Shown piece after piece: positions 25,456 through 33,632 of a stretch of 50,755 nt of DNA (positions are counted from its first letter, which is position 1; each line of letters begins with the position of its first letter). This DNA is from Oscillospiraceae bacterium (GTDB lineage: Bacteria > Bacillota > Clostridia > Oscillospirales > Oscillospiraceae). Position numbers and translations under genes: made by a program. The notes under the pieces were generated by a model. It searched no databases, was not told the origin of the DNA, and worked only from the letters and a program-made list of their open reading frames with translations. Location of the stretch: positions 1 through 50,755 of the forward strand of contig JAAWNQ010000015.1 in NCBI GenBank assembly GCA_022799035.1. The letters are read 5' to 3'.

Positions 25456-26280
25456 ATGGAAGGGAAACTTCTTCTTAAGGAGCCTGCTGTATGGTTCTGG
25501 AGGCCAGAATCGGAGATAGGCGTAGATGTTTTAAAGGACAACGAGTCGGGACTTCATATTGCACCTGAGGAGGGTGCACACTACTATGTGTTTACAAAGG
25601 ATTTAGGCCAAAGTGTGGGCTATGAAGTTTACACAAAGATACGAGCAACAATAAAGCTTCCTACGGAAATTGATTGGGGACCCAAAGGGAGAGAAAGAAT
25701 TGCCTACATTTCATTTGCATTTATGAATACGCTAAATGGGATTTCTGTTGATCTTGGCTTAAGAAATGAGCATGGGACAGGATGGACGCTTTACCGTGGT
25801 GGCACTGAATTTGGGACTGCTATCCCAGGCGAAAAAATTCCGAAAGGAACTGAAACGTTGACACTAATAGCGGAAGAGGTAGAAAATATATACGGAGTTG
25901 CCTCTAAATTGAAGCTTACGGCATACAACGGTGTATATGATGGATTGTCCAATGTGACGCCAATAGCAACCATGGAGTATACGACTAAGGAATACTGCCG
26001 GTGGAACCGAATTTGCCGCTTTGTGTCTCTTATGTATAATCAAACTGATAATCCCTATAATGATGGAAGTAAAATGGAGGAAGTCCAGTTTTCCAATTTG
26101 GCACTTTACAACTCAGAAGACAAAAGATTTGAAAACTGGGGCCTTTATAACCCTATTAATGAATTTGCATGGATCATAGGCTATCCTTGCGGTTCGTTTT
26201 CAGATAAAAGCATTGATGGGGCGAAAGAAATTTTCAATATTAATAACAATTGGTCTGGGCCCATCATTGTAAAAGAATAA
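25456..26280 (+). CDS. Unrecognised 274-aa protein in AT-rich island
   Basis: I do not recognise this protein. It begins MEGKLLLKEPAVWFWRPE, has no signal peptide and no membrane segment, and its alternation of short hydrophobic and polar stretches (VGYEVYTKIRATIKLP, IAYISFAFMNTLNGISVDLGL) suggests a mainly beta-sheet fold, perhaps a lectin-like or jelly-roll domain. Trp and Tyr are frequent. The start is chosen because GGAGG lies 8 nt upstream. Base composition is far more AT-rich than the flanking core genes, which points to transfer. A terminator follows, so it is a single-gene unit. Confidence 0.75.
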   Translation: MEGKLLLKEPAVWFWRPESEIGVDVLKDNESGLHIAPEEGAHYYVFTKDLGQSVGYEVYTKIRATIKLPTEIDWGPKGRERIAYISFAFMNTLNGISVDLGLRNEHGTGWTLYRGGTEFGTAIPGEKIPKGTETLTLIAEEVENIYGVASKLKLTAYNGVYDGLSNVTPIATMEYTTKEYCRWNRICRFVSLMYNQTDNPYNDGSKMEEVQFSNLALYNSEDKRFENWGLYNPINEFAWIIGYPCGSFSDKSIDGAKEIFNINNNWSGPIIVKE

Positions 26281-26291
26281 TGTTTTGTGAT

Positions 26292-26325
26292 AAAATAGGC
26301 TGAGTAAAACTCAGCCTATTTTATC
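26292..26325 (+). terminator. Terminator after the 274-aa gene
   Basis: A 14-bp stem (AAAATAGGCTGAGT and its complement) with an AAA loop and T-rich end, 11 nt after the stop. It is symmetrical and could act both ways. Confidence 0.8.
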
Positions 26326-26342
26326 AATTGGAGGGAAAAGAA

Positions 26343-27503
26343 ATGAGGGCAAGGGTCAGACATGGGATAGCGGTCTTGCTTCTCAGCGTTGCGATAGGGA
26401 ATACTCTTGCCTTCGCTGATTACGTTGAAAAGATAGAGGAACGGCCTGAATTCATTTGCTCGCCGTGGGCGGAAGAGATTTTACAGGAAAGCTATGACAT
26501 GAAATTCGGGCCCAAATATCAAGAAAGCTATATGGATATGACAAAACCCCTAATTCGCAGATGGGCCTTTATTTATACCGAAAGATTTATTGCTATGCAG
26601 TACGGGTGTGGGGCAGGGGCGTTTTTTGAGATCATCAATTGTCGCAACGCCGAAAAATTTTATACCAGCAGCGACCCGAAGTCTGTTTTTTCCGATGCCA
26701 ACCCCACCGGGGAGGAAAGCGACGCACTATATTATTTGGATGTTGTCAAGGGCCGGGGCGAGGGGATTGTAGATTGGTTTGGAACACTGACAAGACAAGA
26801 GGCAGCCACGGTTCTCAAGCGAACCTATGAATCTTATGGGGGCGTACTGGCGGAGCCGGAGGGGGTTCCCCCCTTTCTTGATGATGAGGGCATTGCGTCT
26901 TGGGCGAAGGAGGCCGTTTACGCCTTGGCGGGTGTGGGGATCTTTTTGGGATATGACGATGGGCGGTTTGCCCCCCTGGATGAGATAACCGGGGAACAAT
27001 ATATAGCGGCACTTTATCGGCTTTATGCCAATTTGCCAGTAGGTGTCAAGAACAATAATGTGCCAAGCCTCTTTACCTATGATGAACTTGTAGCAATGAT
27101 AAAAACATGGGATACAGATTCCCGATACATCCGGGCTGTTGTCCGCGGGCCCATAGCCGATTATTACGAACTTGAGGTCGGGCGGGGAAGCCGGTACGCC
27201 CACATAAGTCCTGTGCTTGTGTTCCATTCCGGGGCGATAAAATATATTGAGGATTTAGGGGTTTGCAATGATGGGAACGGGGCACTAAAGGCATATGCGG
27301 ACATAGAAGATCCCCATTTTTCGGAGGATGGCAAAACCCTTTATTATACGGTCTCCTTGCCGGATGCGGTGGAAGACTTCGGAAATCGGGATAATTATAA
27401 ATATGATATGCGGCATGGCCACCAAGCCGGGACATATAACATAGCAATAAAGGTAGATTCCCTCTCTGTAAGTGTAAAATTTTTGCCGGTTTCTGAAGGT
27501 TAG
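26343..27503 (+). CDS. Secreted protein with S-layer homology (SLH)-like domains
   Basis: A 386-aa exported protein. A signal peptide is clear (RARVRHGIAVLLLSVAIGNTLAFA, cleavage after about residue 25). One SLH-like unit is ETLTRQEAATVLKRTYE-like (GTLTRQEAATVLKR, near 142-155) and another is FLDDEGIASWAKEAVYALAGVGIFLGYDDGRFAPLDEITGEQYIAALYRLY (about 180-230); these bind secondary wall polymers. The C-terminal 150 residues have no recognised domain. The start at 26343 follows GGAGGG; the TTG upstream is not used. AT-rich composition matches the neighbouring island gene. Confidence 0.8.
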   Translation: MRARVRHGIAVLLLSVAIGNTLAFADYVEKIEERPEFICSPWAEEILQESYDMKFGPKYQESYMDMTKPLIRRWAFIYTERFIAMQYGCGAGAFFEIINCRNAEKFYTSSDPKSVFSDANPTGEESDALYYLDVVKGRGEGIVDWFGTLTRQEAATVLKRTYESYGGVLAEPEGVPPFLDDEGIASWAKEAVYALAGVGIFLGYDDGRFAPLDEITGEQYIAALYRLYANLPVGVKNNNVPSLFTYDELVAMIKTWDTDSRYIRAVVRGPIADYYELEVGRGSRYAHISPVLVFHSGAIKYIEDLGVCNDGNGALKAYADIEDPHFSEDGKTLYYTVSLPDAVEDFGNRDNYKYDMRHGHQAGTYNIAIKVDSLSVSVKFLPVSEG

Positions 27504-27560
27504 GATACCGTGTTGATAAACGAATTAGATTAAGGCACAAAACACAGAGGAACCGTTCTT

Positions 27561-27740
27561 TTGCGTTTGCCGGTAGTCCAAGCCGAACACAAAAGAACGG
27601 TCCTGCTCTATCAGGCGGGGATCCTCCGGGGCAGCGATGCACTGGGGACCTTCCACCCCGATGAGCCGATTACCCGGGCTGAGGTAGCCGCCATTGCGGT
27701 GAGGGTGGCGCTTCCTGAAAAACGAATTTCCGAGGGATAA
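27561..27740 (+). pseudogene. C-terminal SLH-domain gene remnant
   Basis: A 59-codon open stretch ends in TAA and encodes LLYQAGILRGSDALGTFHPD followed by EPITRAEVAAIAVRVALPEK, a textbook SLH motif at a protein C-terminus. There is no plausible start or ribosome site, so this is the tail of a lost SLH protein gene. It has higher GC than the intact SLH gene just upstream, so it is probably the core-genome gene into which the island was inserted. A 12-bp inverted repeat (27552-27563 / 27590-27601) sits at its left edge. Confidence 0.75.
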
Positions 27741-27840
27741 GGCAGGGGGAAGGCGAAGGGACGGATGATATTTAAGAGGGGAAGCCCACAGAAATTCCTT
27801 GCCCGGACAGAAAAATGTCAAAAAAATATCAATCTGTCCC

Positions 27841-27869
27841 TTGCACTTTTTTGCCCGGTGTGATATGAT
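27841..27869 (+). promoter_or_regulatory. Promoter of the SDR gene
   Basis: TTGCAC (27841-27846), a 17-nt spacer and TATGAT (27864-27869), 57 nt before the SDR start. Confidence 0.7.
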
Positions 27870-27926
27870 ACAAAAAGAAGCCATTGGGCCTGGAAATGGG
27901 CAAAAAATTAACAGGGGGTCATAAAA

Positions 27927-28730
27927 ATGGGATTTTTGACAGGGAAAACAGCCATCATCACCGGCGCGGGCCGGGCTGTCCTCAGCGACGGTAAGAGCTG
28001 TGGCTCCATCGGCTACGGCATCGCCACCGCCTACGCCAAGGAGGGTGCCAACATCGTCATCACCGGCCGGAACGTGAAGAAGCTGGAGGACGCCAAGGAG
28101 GAGCTGGAGCGGCTCTACGGGGTGAAGGTCCTCATTGTCCAGGCCGACGTCTCCGCCGGCACCGACAACAAGGCCACCGTCCAGCATGTCATTGACGAGA
28201 CCATCAAGGCCTTTGGCCGTATCGACGTCCTGATCAACAACGCCCAGGCCTCCGCCTCCGGCGTGACCCTGGCCGACCACTCCACCGAGCAGTTTGATCT
28301 GGCCGTCTACTCCGGCCTTTACGCCGCCTTCTACTACATGCAGGCTTGCTACCCCCACCTGAAGGAGACCAAGGGCTCCGTCATCAACTTTGCCTCCGGC
28401 GCGGGCCTGTTCGGCAACTACGGCCAGTGCGCCTACGCCGCCGCCAAGGAGGGCATCCGGGGCCTTTCCCGGGTGGCCGCCACCGAGTGGGGCCCCGACG
28501 GGATCAACGTGAACGTCATCTGCCCCATCGCCTGGACCGCCCAGCTGGAGAATTTCCAGAACGCCTACCCCGACGCCTTCAAGGCCAATGTGAAGATGCC
28601 CCCCATGGGCCACTACGGCGACCCCGAGACCGAGATCGGCCGGGTCTGCGTCCAGCTTGCCAACCCCGATTTCAAGTATCTCACCGGCGAGACCCTGACC
28701 CTGGAGGGCGGCATGGGCCTGCGGCCCTGA
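27927..28730 (+). CDS. Short-chain dehydrogenase/reductase
   Basis: A 267-aa classical SDR oxidoreductase. The nucleotide-binding motif TGAGRAVLSDGKSCGSIGYG (about 13-32) is longer than the usual TGxxxGxG; NNAQ is the structural NNAG variant; catalytic Ser is in NFASGAG and the YxxxK pair in CAYAAAKEG. The C-terminal region has LTGETLTLEGGMGLRP, the usual SDR ending. Substrate cannot be told from sequence. It has its own promoter and terminator, so it is monocistronic. Confidence 0.88.
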   Translation: MGFLTGKTAIITGAGRAVLSDGKSCGSIGYGIATAYAKEGANIVITGRNVKKLEDAKEELERLYGVKVLIVQADVSAGTDNKATVQHVIDETIKAFGRIDVLINNAQASASGVTLADHSTEQFDLAVYSGLYAAFYYMQACYPHLKETKGSVINFASGAGLFGNYGQCAYAAAKEGIRGLSRVAATEWGPDGINVNVICPIAWTAQLENFQNAYPDAFKANVKMPPMGHYGDPETEIGRVCVQLANPDFKYLTGETLTLEGGMGLRP

Positions 28731-28742
28731 TCCGGAGGGGCT

Positions 28743-28779
28743 GTAACCGTTTTGTAACCTTTTGTAACCGGTTGTAATA
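28743..28779 (+). repeat. Four phased TGTAAC repeats
   Basis: GTAACC/GTAACC/GTAACC/GTAAT start at 28743, 28754, 28764 and 28774, i.e. 10-11 nt apart (one helical turn). They lie after the SDR stop and before a bidirectional terminator, so they do not sit in front of any gene. Confidence 0.5.
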
Positions 28780-28819
28780 AAAAAGAGAGTGATACCCGAA
28801 GGTATCACTCTCTTTTTTT
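28780..28819. terminator. Bidirectional terminator between SDR and DEAD-box genes
   Basis: A 17-bp stem including A5/T5 ends (GAGAGTGATACC core, CGAA tetraloop) gives T-runs on both strands. It serves the two convergent genes. Confidence 0.9.
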
Positions 28820-28842
28820 CAGCGGTGGGATGGGGGACAAAA

Positions 28843-30879
28843 TCAGTCCTCGTCGGGGTTGAAATAGTAGGGGCGCATCAGGCTGCCCTGCTGCTCGGTG
28901 GAGTCCTTCTGGCTGCCCAGACGGAGGGTGGGCTCCATGGGGCCCCGGCGGCGGTCCGGGCGGCGCTTTTGCTCCCGCTTGGGGGACTCCTTGGGAGAGG
29001 CGGGGCGGGCGGGTTTGGAACCCGCCCCTACGGAGGCAGAGGTGGTCCGGCCGCCGGTGGGGGATCTCTTGGCCTGGGTGGGGCGGCGGGCCGGGTCGTC
29101 GTGTGCCGCAGTCGGGGAACCGCGATCCGCGGAGGGGGCGGTGGTCCGGCCACCGGCGGGGGATCTCTTGGCCTGGGCGGCGCGGCGCGCCGGGGCGTCG
29201 TGTGCCGCGGACGGGGAACCGCGTCCTGCGGAGGGTGCGGTGGACTTGGGGGCCAGGAAGCGGGCGGTGGCGTCCATGATAGTATCGCCCGCCAGGGGAT
29301 CGTCCCGGAACCGCTGGGCCTGGATGGCCCGCTCCTCGGCAAGCCAGGCCTCGTAGGCCGGGTCGTGCTTGGGGGAGGGGGAGCGGCGGGCTTGGTCATC
29401 CCGGCCTGGGGCGGGGCGGCCCTTGGGACTCTTGGGGGACATGGCGGAGAGGGCCTGGTCCAGAGTCTTGCTGGGGCGGTAGCCGGCCTGCTTTTTGACG
29501 GAGGCGGTGGAAGTGGGGGCGGCGGGGGCAAGCCCCCGCCCTACGGAGGATTTTTTGGGGGTTTGGCGCGCCGGGGCGTCGCGGCCCACAGAGGGGGCCT
29601 TGGGGGCAGCGGCGGTCGCGGGGTGGGCGGACTTGGCGGCGTCCCGCTGCTTTTTCCGCTCCCGGGCGGCCTGACGGGCCTCCTGGTCGTCGGGGTTGAC
29701 GATCTTGCCGTGCTTGTCCCGCTTGGGGGCCTCGAAGTTCTCCATGGGGTAGGGGTGGCCCTCCACCACGGGGATGGGCTTTTTCAGGAGCTTTTCAATG
29801 GGGGCCAAAAGCTCCTTTTCCCCAAACTCGCAAAAGGACACCGCCGTGCCCCCGTGGCCCGCCCGGCCGGTGCGGCCGATGCGGTGGACGTAGGTCTCGG
29901 GCACGTCGGGGAGGTTATAGTTGAAGACGTGGCTCAGCTCTTCGATGTCGATGCCCCGGGCGGCGATATCGGTGGCCACCAGGGCCTTGATCCGGCCTGA
30001 CTTAAAGTCCGCCAACGCCTGCTGGCGGGCGGTCTGGCTCTTGTTGCCGTGGATGGCGGCGGAGGGGATCCCCGCTTTGGCAAGATCCCCCGCCACCTTG
30101 TTGGCCCCGTGCTTGGTGCGGGTGAAGATAAGGGCGTTTTTTACCTCCGGGTGCTTTACCAGCATGGCCAGCAGCTTGGACTTGTTGGACCGGTCCACGT
30201 AGAAAAGCCGCTGGTCGATGACCTCCACCGGGGAGGACACCGGGTCCACCGCCACCTTTACCGGGTCTACAAGGAGGGAATCCACCAGCCCCTGGACTTC
30301 CGGGGGCATAGTGGCGGAGAAAAAGAGGGTCTGCTTCTTTTTGGGAAGCCAGGTCAGGATTTTCTTCACATCGTGGATAAAGCCCATGTCCAGCATCCGG
30401 TCGGCCTCGTCCAGCACAAAGATCTCCAGCTTTTCCACATGGATGAAGCCCTGGTTGTGAAGGTCCTCCAGCCGTCCGGGGGTGGCGACCAAAATGTCCA
30501 CCCCGGCCTTCAGCTTGTCCACTTGGGGCTGCTGGCCCACCCCGCCAAAGATGACGGCAGAGCGGAGGGGGAGGTTTTTCCCGTAGGCCTCGAAGCTCTC
30601 CTGGATCTGGAGGGCCAGCTCCCGGGTGGGGGTGAGGATCAGGGCACGGATGGGCCGGACGCCGAAGTGGGGCTCCGGCTTCCGGCCGTGGAGCTGCTGG
30701 AGGATGGGGGTGGCGAAGGCACAGGTCTTGCCCGTGCCTGTCTGGGCGCAGCCCAGTACGTCCCGGCCCTGGAGGGCGGGGGGGATGGCCTTGGCCTGGA
30801 TGGGGGAGGGCTTTTCGTAGTCCAGGGCCCTCAGGGCGGAGAGGATGGGGGGACAGAGTCCCAGGTCTTGAAAGGTCAT
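28843..30879 (-). CDS. DEAD-box ATP-dependent RNA helicase with long repeat-rich tail
   Basis: A 678-aa RNA helicase. The core (residues 1-370) has the Q motif (KPSPIQAKAIPPALQ), motif I AQTGTGKT, PTRELALQ, DEAD in VLDEADRMLDMGF, SAT (FFSATMP), and HRIGRTGRAG. It unwinds RNA in ribosome assembly or decay. The 300-residue tail is Pro/Ala/Arg/Ser-rich and contains two tandem 33-residue repeats (29041-29238) and five in-frame copies of a palindromic DNA repeat. The start at 30879 (MTFQDLGLC) follows AAGGAAC; further upstream in-frame ATGs are not used. A leader of about 170 nt precedes it. Confidence 0.93.
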   Translation of the reverse strand: MTFQDLGLCPPILSALRALDYEKPSPIQAKAIPPALQGRDVLGCAQTGTGKTCAFATPILQQLHGRKPEPHFGVRPIRALILTPTRELALQIQESFEAYGKNLPLRSAVIFGGVGQQPQVDKLKAGVDILVATPGRLEDLHNQGFIHVEKLEIFVLDEADRMLDMGFIHDVKKILTWLPKKKQTLFFSATMPPEVQGLVDSLLVDPVKVAVDPVSSPVEVIDQRLFYVDRSNKSKLLAMLVKHPEVKNALIFTRTKHGANKVAGDLAKAGIPSAAIHGNKSQTARQQALADFKSGRIKALVATDIAARGIDIEELSHVFNYNLPDVPETYVHRIGRTGRAGHGGTAVSFCEFGEKELLAPIEKLLKKPIPVVEGHPYPMENFEAPKRDKHGKIVNPDDQEARQAARERKKQRDAAKSAHPATAAAPKAPSVGRDAPARQTPKKSSVGRGLAPAAPTSTASVKKQAGYRPSKTLDQALSAMSPKSPKGRPAPGRDDQARRSPSPKHDPAYEAWLAEERAIQAQRFRDDPLAGDTIMDATARFLAPKSTAPSAGRGSPSAAHDAPARRAAQAKRSPAGGRTTAPSADRGSPTAAHDDPARRPTQAKRSPTGGRTTSASVGAGSKPARPASPKESPKREQKRRPDRRRGPMEPTLRLGSQKDSTEQQGSLMRPYYFNPDED
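29005..29610 (-). repeat. Palindromic REP-like elements inside the helicase tail
   Basis: Five copies are seen: about 29005-29036, 29088-29135, 29189-29235, 29521-29550 and 29566-29594. Simple copies are a GC inverted repeat followed by CCCTACGGAGG (for example GGCGGG-TTTGGAA-CCCGCC). Long copies contain GGCGCGCCGGGGCGTCG-type and GGGGAACCGCG blocks. In coding sense each begins with (S)(V/A)G and all are in one frame, encoding residues such as SVGAGSKPARP and SVGRDAPARQ. Confidence 0.65.
29041..29238 (-). repeat. Tandem duplication of 99 bp (33 codons) in the helicase gene
   Basis: Units 29041-29139 and 29140-29238 are almost identical. Both include GGTGGTCCGGCC, GGGGATCTCTTGGCCTGGG and CGTCGTGTGCCGC. 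They encode 33-residue repeats with shared QAKRSP(A/T)GGR. Each unit contains one of the long palindromic elements. Confidence 0.85.
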
Positions 30880-31056
30880 AAAAACGTTCCTTTTTGTCGA
30901 ATGTCCCACCCACGGCAAAACGGGGGCGCGTCCTGTTTGGCGCGTCCCAAGGGGGGAAAGCGGAACATATAGCGGCAAAGCCGGCCTCCGCCTTCCGCTG
31001 GCGGGGGCTTATACACGGACGGGCCGTGTGAACTATTGAAAAGATCTCTATTCCAT

Positions 31057-31085
31057 AGTATACCACAGACTGGGAAAAATTACAA
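31057..31085 (-). promoter_or_regulatory. Promoter of the DEAD-box gene
   Basis: On the minus strand TTGTAA (31085-31080), a 17-nt spacer and TATACT (31062-31057). It overlaps the end of aroK and leaves a leader of about 170 nt with GC-rich hairpins, typical of cold-shock helicase genes. Confidence 0.65.
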
Positions 31086-31577
31086 CTCCAACACACGAAG
31101 GATCTCTGCCGCCGTGTCCGCGGCCCGGGGCCGGTCGGCGGCTACCGTCACATCGGCATACCGTTCATAAAAAGGCTTCCGCTGGACGTACAGGTTTTGG
31201 AGGGTCTGCCCCGGAGCCAGAGGGACCCCCCGGCTTTTCAGGTTCCACAGCCGCTTTTCCAACACGGCGCAGGGCAGCTCCAGATAGACCACCGGCCCCA
31301 ATTCTTTCAGGCGCAAGGCCCCTTTTTCCCGCAGCACGGCGGACCCGCCGGGGGAGAGGACGGTATTTTCGCAGGAGAGGGAGGAGATGACATCCGCCTC
31401 CGCATCCAAAAAGCCATCTCCGCCAAGGCGGTCCAAAACCTCCTGCAGGGTGGCGGCGGCGTGGCGCTCCACAATAAGGGGGTCCACATCCAAAAAGGCA
31501 TAGCCCAGCCGCTGGGCCAGCAGACGGCCCACCGAGGACTTCCCCGAGCCAGGCATTCCGATGAGGGTGATGTTCAT
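31080..31577 (-). CDS. aroK: Shikimate kinase
   Basis: A 165-aa kinase that phosphorylates shikimate in aromatic amino-acid synthesis. It begins MNITLIGMPGSGKSSVGRLLAQRLG with the P-loop at 8-15, then FLDVDPLI (Mg/shikimate-binding Asp), the LSPGGSAVL segment (the usual GGG is GGS) and RPLYxxxAD-like KPFYERYADV. Length is normal. The start is chosen by GAGGAGG upstream and family fit. It lies alone between the CopG gene and the DEAD-box promoter. Confidence 0.88.
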   Translation of the reverse strand: MNITLIGMPGSGKSSVGRLLAQRLGYAFLDVDPLIVERHAAATLQEVLDRLGGDGFLDAEADVISSLSCENTVLSPGGSAVLREKGALRLKELGPVVYLELPCAVLEKRLWNLKSRGVPLAPGQTLQNLYVQRKPFYERYADVTVAADRPRAADTAAEILRVLEL

Positions 31578-31644
31578 GGCCCGGACCTCCTCAAAATCCT
31601 TTGGAAGAATTATAACAGAGGCCGGGACAAATGGCAACCCCGGG

Positions 31645-31839
31645 TCACTCCTCGATCTCTGCCCGGGTCACCGCATCCCGCAGCAGCAGGTTGATGACCT
31701 CGTTTCGGGAGCGGTTGCTCTGGGTGGCCAGAGCGTCCAACTGGCCCAGCAGGTCCTCCTTGATGCGGATGGAGATGACCTTATTCCCGTCCTCTCCCCG
31801 CAGGGGGGAGCGCTTTTTGATGGTGATCCTGTCGCTCAT
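31645..31839 (-). CDS. Ribbon-helix-helix (CopG/Arc-type) regulator
   Basis: A 64-aa protein; the segment KVISIRIKEDLLGQLDALATQSNRSRNEVINLLLRDAV is a typical ribbon-helix-helix DNA-binding fold covering most of the protein. Such small proteins often are antitoxins or autorepressors. GAGGTGAGAGT precedes the ATG. It is divergent from a 61-aa hypothetical gene, and an inverted repeat lies between them; no toxin is recognised. Confidence 0.8.
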   Translation of the reverse strand: MSDRITIKKRSPLRGEDGNKVISIRIKEDLLGQLDALATQSNRSRNEVINLLLRDAVTRAEIEE

Positions 31840-31909
31840 ACTCTCACCTCATCAAAATTGTATGTTGACAGATTTTATAAATATATGTTACACTTCCAAA
31901 TAGCAAATA

Positions 31910-31928
31910 GTATTCTGTTCAAGAATAC
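31910..31928. promoter_or_regulatory. Inverted repeat between the CopG gene and the 61-aa gene
   Basis: GTATTCT-GTTCA-AGAATAC, 7-bp arms, in an AT-rich divergent gap (31840-31962). A likely operator of the ribbon-helix-helix protein. Confidence 0.45.
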
Positions 31929-31962
31929 ATATAAAAATACAAAAAGACAGAGGGGCGGCGCC

Positions 31963-32148
31963 ATGGACACCATTCGGCCCGGCCAAGAGACCCCCTTGGC
32001 CCAAGTGCAGGAGCTGCAGGAATTAAAGAAACGGTACGGCATTTTTAACGATGAGACGCTGCGCTGCTGGATGGCGGCGGTAAAGGGGCCCCACCGGCGG
32101 GCCATGGAGGAGATCTTGCGGGAGCGGGGAGAGGGGGGGCCCCTATAA
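31963..32148 (+). CDS. Small hypothetical protein (61 aa)
   Basis: Not recognised. MDTIRPGQETPLAQVQELQ followed by a helical region (ELKKRYGIFNDETLRCWMAAV) and a charged end. The coding composition matches the core genome and there is a weak AGAGGGG ribosome site. Divergent from the CopG gene; it may be the partner that CopG controls. Confidence 0.5.
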   Translation: MDTIRPGQETPLAQVQELQELKKRYGIFNDETLRCWMAAVKGPHRRAMEEILRERGEGGPL

Positions 32149-32155
32149 AACAGAA

Positions 32156-32190
32156 ACGGGGCGGGGCCGCATTGCGGCCCCGCCCCGTGC
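32156..32190. terminator. Shared terminator between the 61-aa gene and the M20 gene
   Basis: A 15-bp perfect GC-rich stem (ACGGGGCGGGGCCGC, ATT loop). T-rich sequence follows on both strands (CTTTT on plus, TTTCTGTTTT on minus). Confidence 0.8.
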
Positions 32191-32200
32191 CTTTTGGTCG

Positions 32201-33526
32201 TCAGAAGCAGGCTTTGTCCACCTGTCCCGCCTCAAACTGGTCCCAGAAGCGGAGGTATCCGGCCCGGTCAAATTTGGGGGTAAAACCGGACTTGATCTTT
32301 CGGGCCTGGGCGGCGTGGTCCCAGAGAAGGTCGATGACGGTCAGGGCCATGGCCTTGGCGGGCATGACGTAGGCCATCTCCTTGTCGCAGATGGTGAAAT
32401 CCTTGCTGTGGGCGTCCCCCAGGTAGCCCCCGGTGGACATGTGGACAAAGGGCATCAGGCTGCTGATATCCCCGGCGTCGGTGGCCCCCATCAGCTCCTG
32501 ACCGTAGATGTTGCTGCCCGGGCCGAGAAGGGCTTCGCCGTTTTGGGCAAAAAGCTCCGAGATATGGGGATCCTGGATGAGGGGCAGGTAGCCGGGCAGC
32601 TCCCGAATATCCACCGTGGCCCCGATGGCGTAGGCACAGCCCTGGAGGCAGCGGTTCACCTTCTCCGAGGCGTCCAGGATCCCCTCCAGGTTGGTGCCCC
32701 GGACGTAGGTCTCCAGCCGGACGTCGGCGGGGACGATGTTCACCAGGTCGCCCCCCTTGGTCATGATGGGGTGGATGCGGATGCGGTCCTTCTCCCGGAA
32801 AGTCTCCCGCTGGGAGTTGACGGCCAGGAGGGAGAGGCAGGCGGCGTTGAGGGCGTTGATCCCGTCGAAGGGCCGGGCCCCGGCGTGGGCCTCCTTGCCG
32901 GTGAAGCGGATGAGCTTGCCGATAAAGCCGGAGCTGTCGCAGCCGATGAGAAAATGCCGGTCTCCCACCCCGGCGTGGGAGTGGATCATCATGCCCATGT
33001 CCACGTCGTCCAGGACGCCCTGGCGGATGAACTCCTGCTTGCCGCCCATGAAGTGTATCTTTCCCTCCTGGCGCAGGCGCTCCCGGTACTCCAGCTCCAC
33101 ATATTCCTCGGCGGGGACGGCGGCGAAGACCACGTCCCCGTCCAGTTCGGCGGCCAGGGGGGCCAGGCCCATAGCCGCCCCCAGCATGGAGGCGATCTGG
33201 GAGTTGTGGCCGCAGGAGTGGGCGGCCCCGGTATTGGGGTCGGCCTGGGGATGGAGGGGGCAGATCACCGCGTCCAGCTCCCCCATGACCATGACCCGGG
33301 GGCCGCTCTCCCGGCCCTTCAGGACCCCCTTTACCCCGGTGAGGGCCAGGTGGTCCTGGTGGGGGATGTGCAGGCTGTCCAGGGTCTCCCGGACCAGGGC
33401 GGAGGTGCGCTCCTCCTTGAAGCCCAGCTCCGGGTGAGCGAAGATGTCCTCGCCCAGGGCGATGATCCGGTCCCTGTTTTCGTCGATCAGGGCGGCGCAG
33501 CGCCCTTTCAGCTCTTCTTTTGTCAT
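32201..33526 (-). CDS. M20-family amidohydrolase/peptidase
   Basis: A 441-aa metal-dependent amidohydrolase. Motifs: HPELGFKEERTS near residue 30, metal-binding AHSCGHNSQIA (about 107-117), PAEEYVELEY, a dimerisation-domain FTGKEAHAGARPFDGINAL (about 195-213), and a C-terminal ligand region MSTGGYLGDAHS. Enzymes of this group hydrolyse N-acyl or aminobenzoyl-type amides (AbgA/AbgB, HipO, IAA-amino acid hydrolase); the substrate here is unknown. It is divergent from the ade operon with back-to-back promoters. Confidence 0.88.
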   Translation of the reverse strand: MTKEELKGRCAALIDENRDRIIALGEDIFAHPELGFKEERTSALVRETLDSLHIPHQDHLALTGVKGVLKGRESGPRVMVMGELDAVICPLHPQADPNTGAAHSCGHNSQIASMLGAAMGLAPLAAELDGDVVFAAVPAEEYVELEYRERLRQEGKIHFMGGKQEFIRQGVLDDVDMGMMIHSHAGVGDRHFLIGCDSSGFIGKLIRFTGKEAHAGARPFDGINALNAACLSLLAVNSQRETFREKDRIRIHPIMTKGGDLVNIVPADVRLETYVRGTNLEGILDASEKVNRCLQGCAYAIGATVDIRELPGYLPLIQDPHISELFAQNGEALLGPGSNIYGQELMGATDAGDISSLMPFVHMSTGGYLGDAHSKDFTICDKEMAYVMPAKAMALTVIDLLWDHAAQARKIKSGFTPKFDRAGYLRFWDQFEAGQVDKACF

Positions 33527-33597
33527 AGAAATACTCCCTCTCCGGGCCCCTGGAAAAATCGTGAATTTTCACAGGGGAAATTGATCCGTGCCCCCCT

Positions 33598-33626
33598 ATC
33601 ATATACAAAAAGCCGTTTTATTTCAA
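33598..33626 (-). promoter_or_regulatory. Promoter of the M20 gene
   Basis: Minus strand TTGAAA (33626-33621), 17-nt spacer, TATGAT (33603-33598). Confidence 0.7.
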
Positions 33627-33632
33627 GCGGTC

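Noticed and set aside
27525..28808. 427-codon minus-strand frame over the SLH remnant and SDR gene
   Set aside because: Antisense shadow; the SDR and SLH motifs are on the plus strand.
31645..32148. CopG gene plus 61-aa gene as a toxin-antitoxin pair
   Set aside because: They are divergent rather than co-directional and the 61-aa protein shows no toxin motif; noted only as a possible regulator-target pair.
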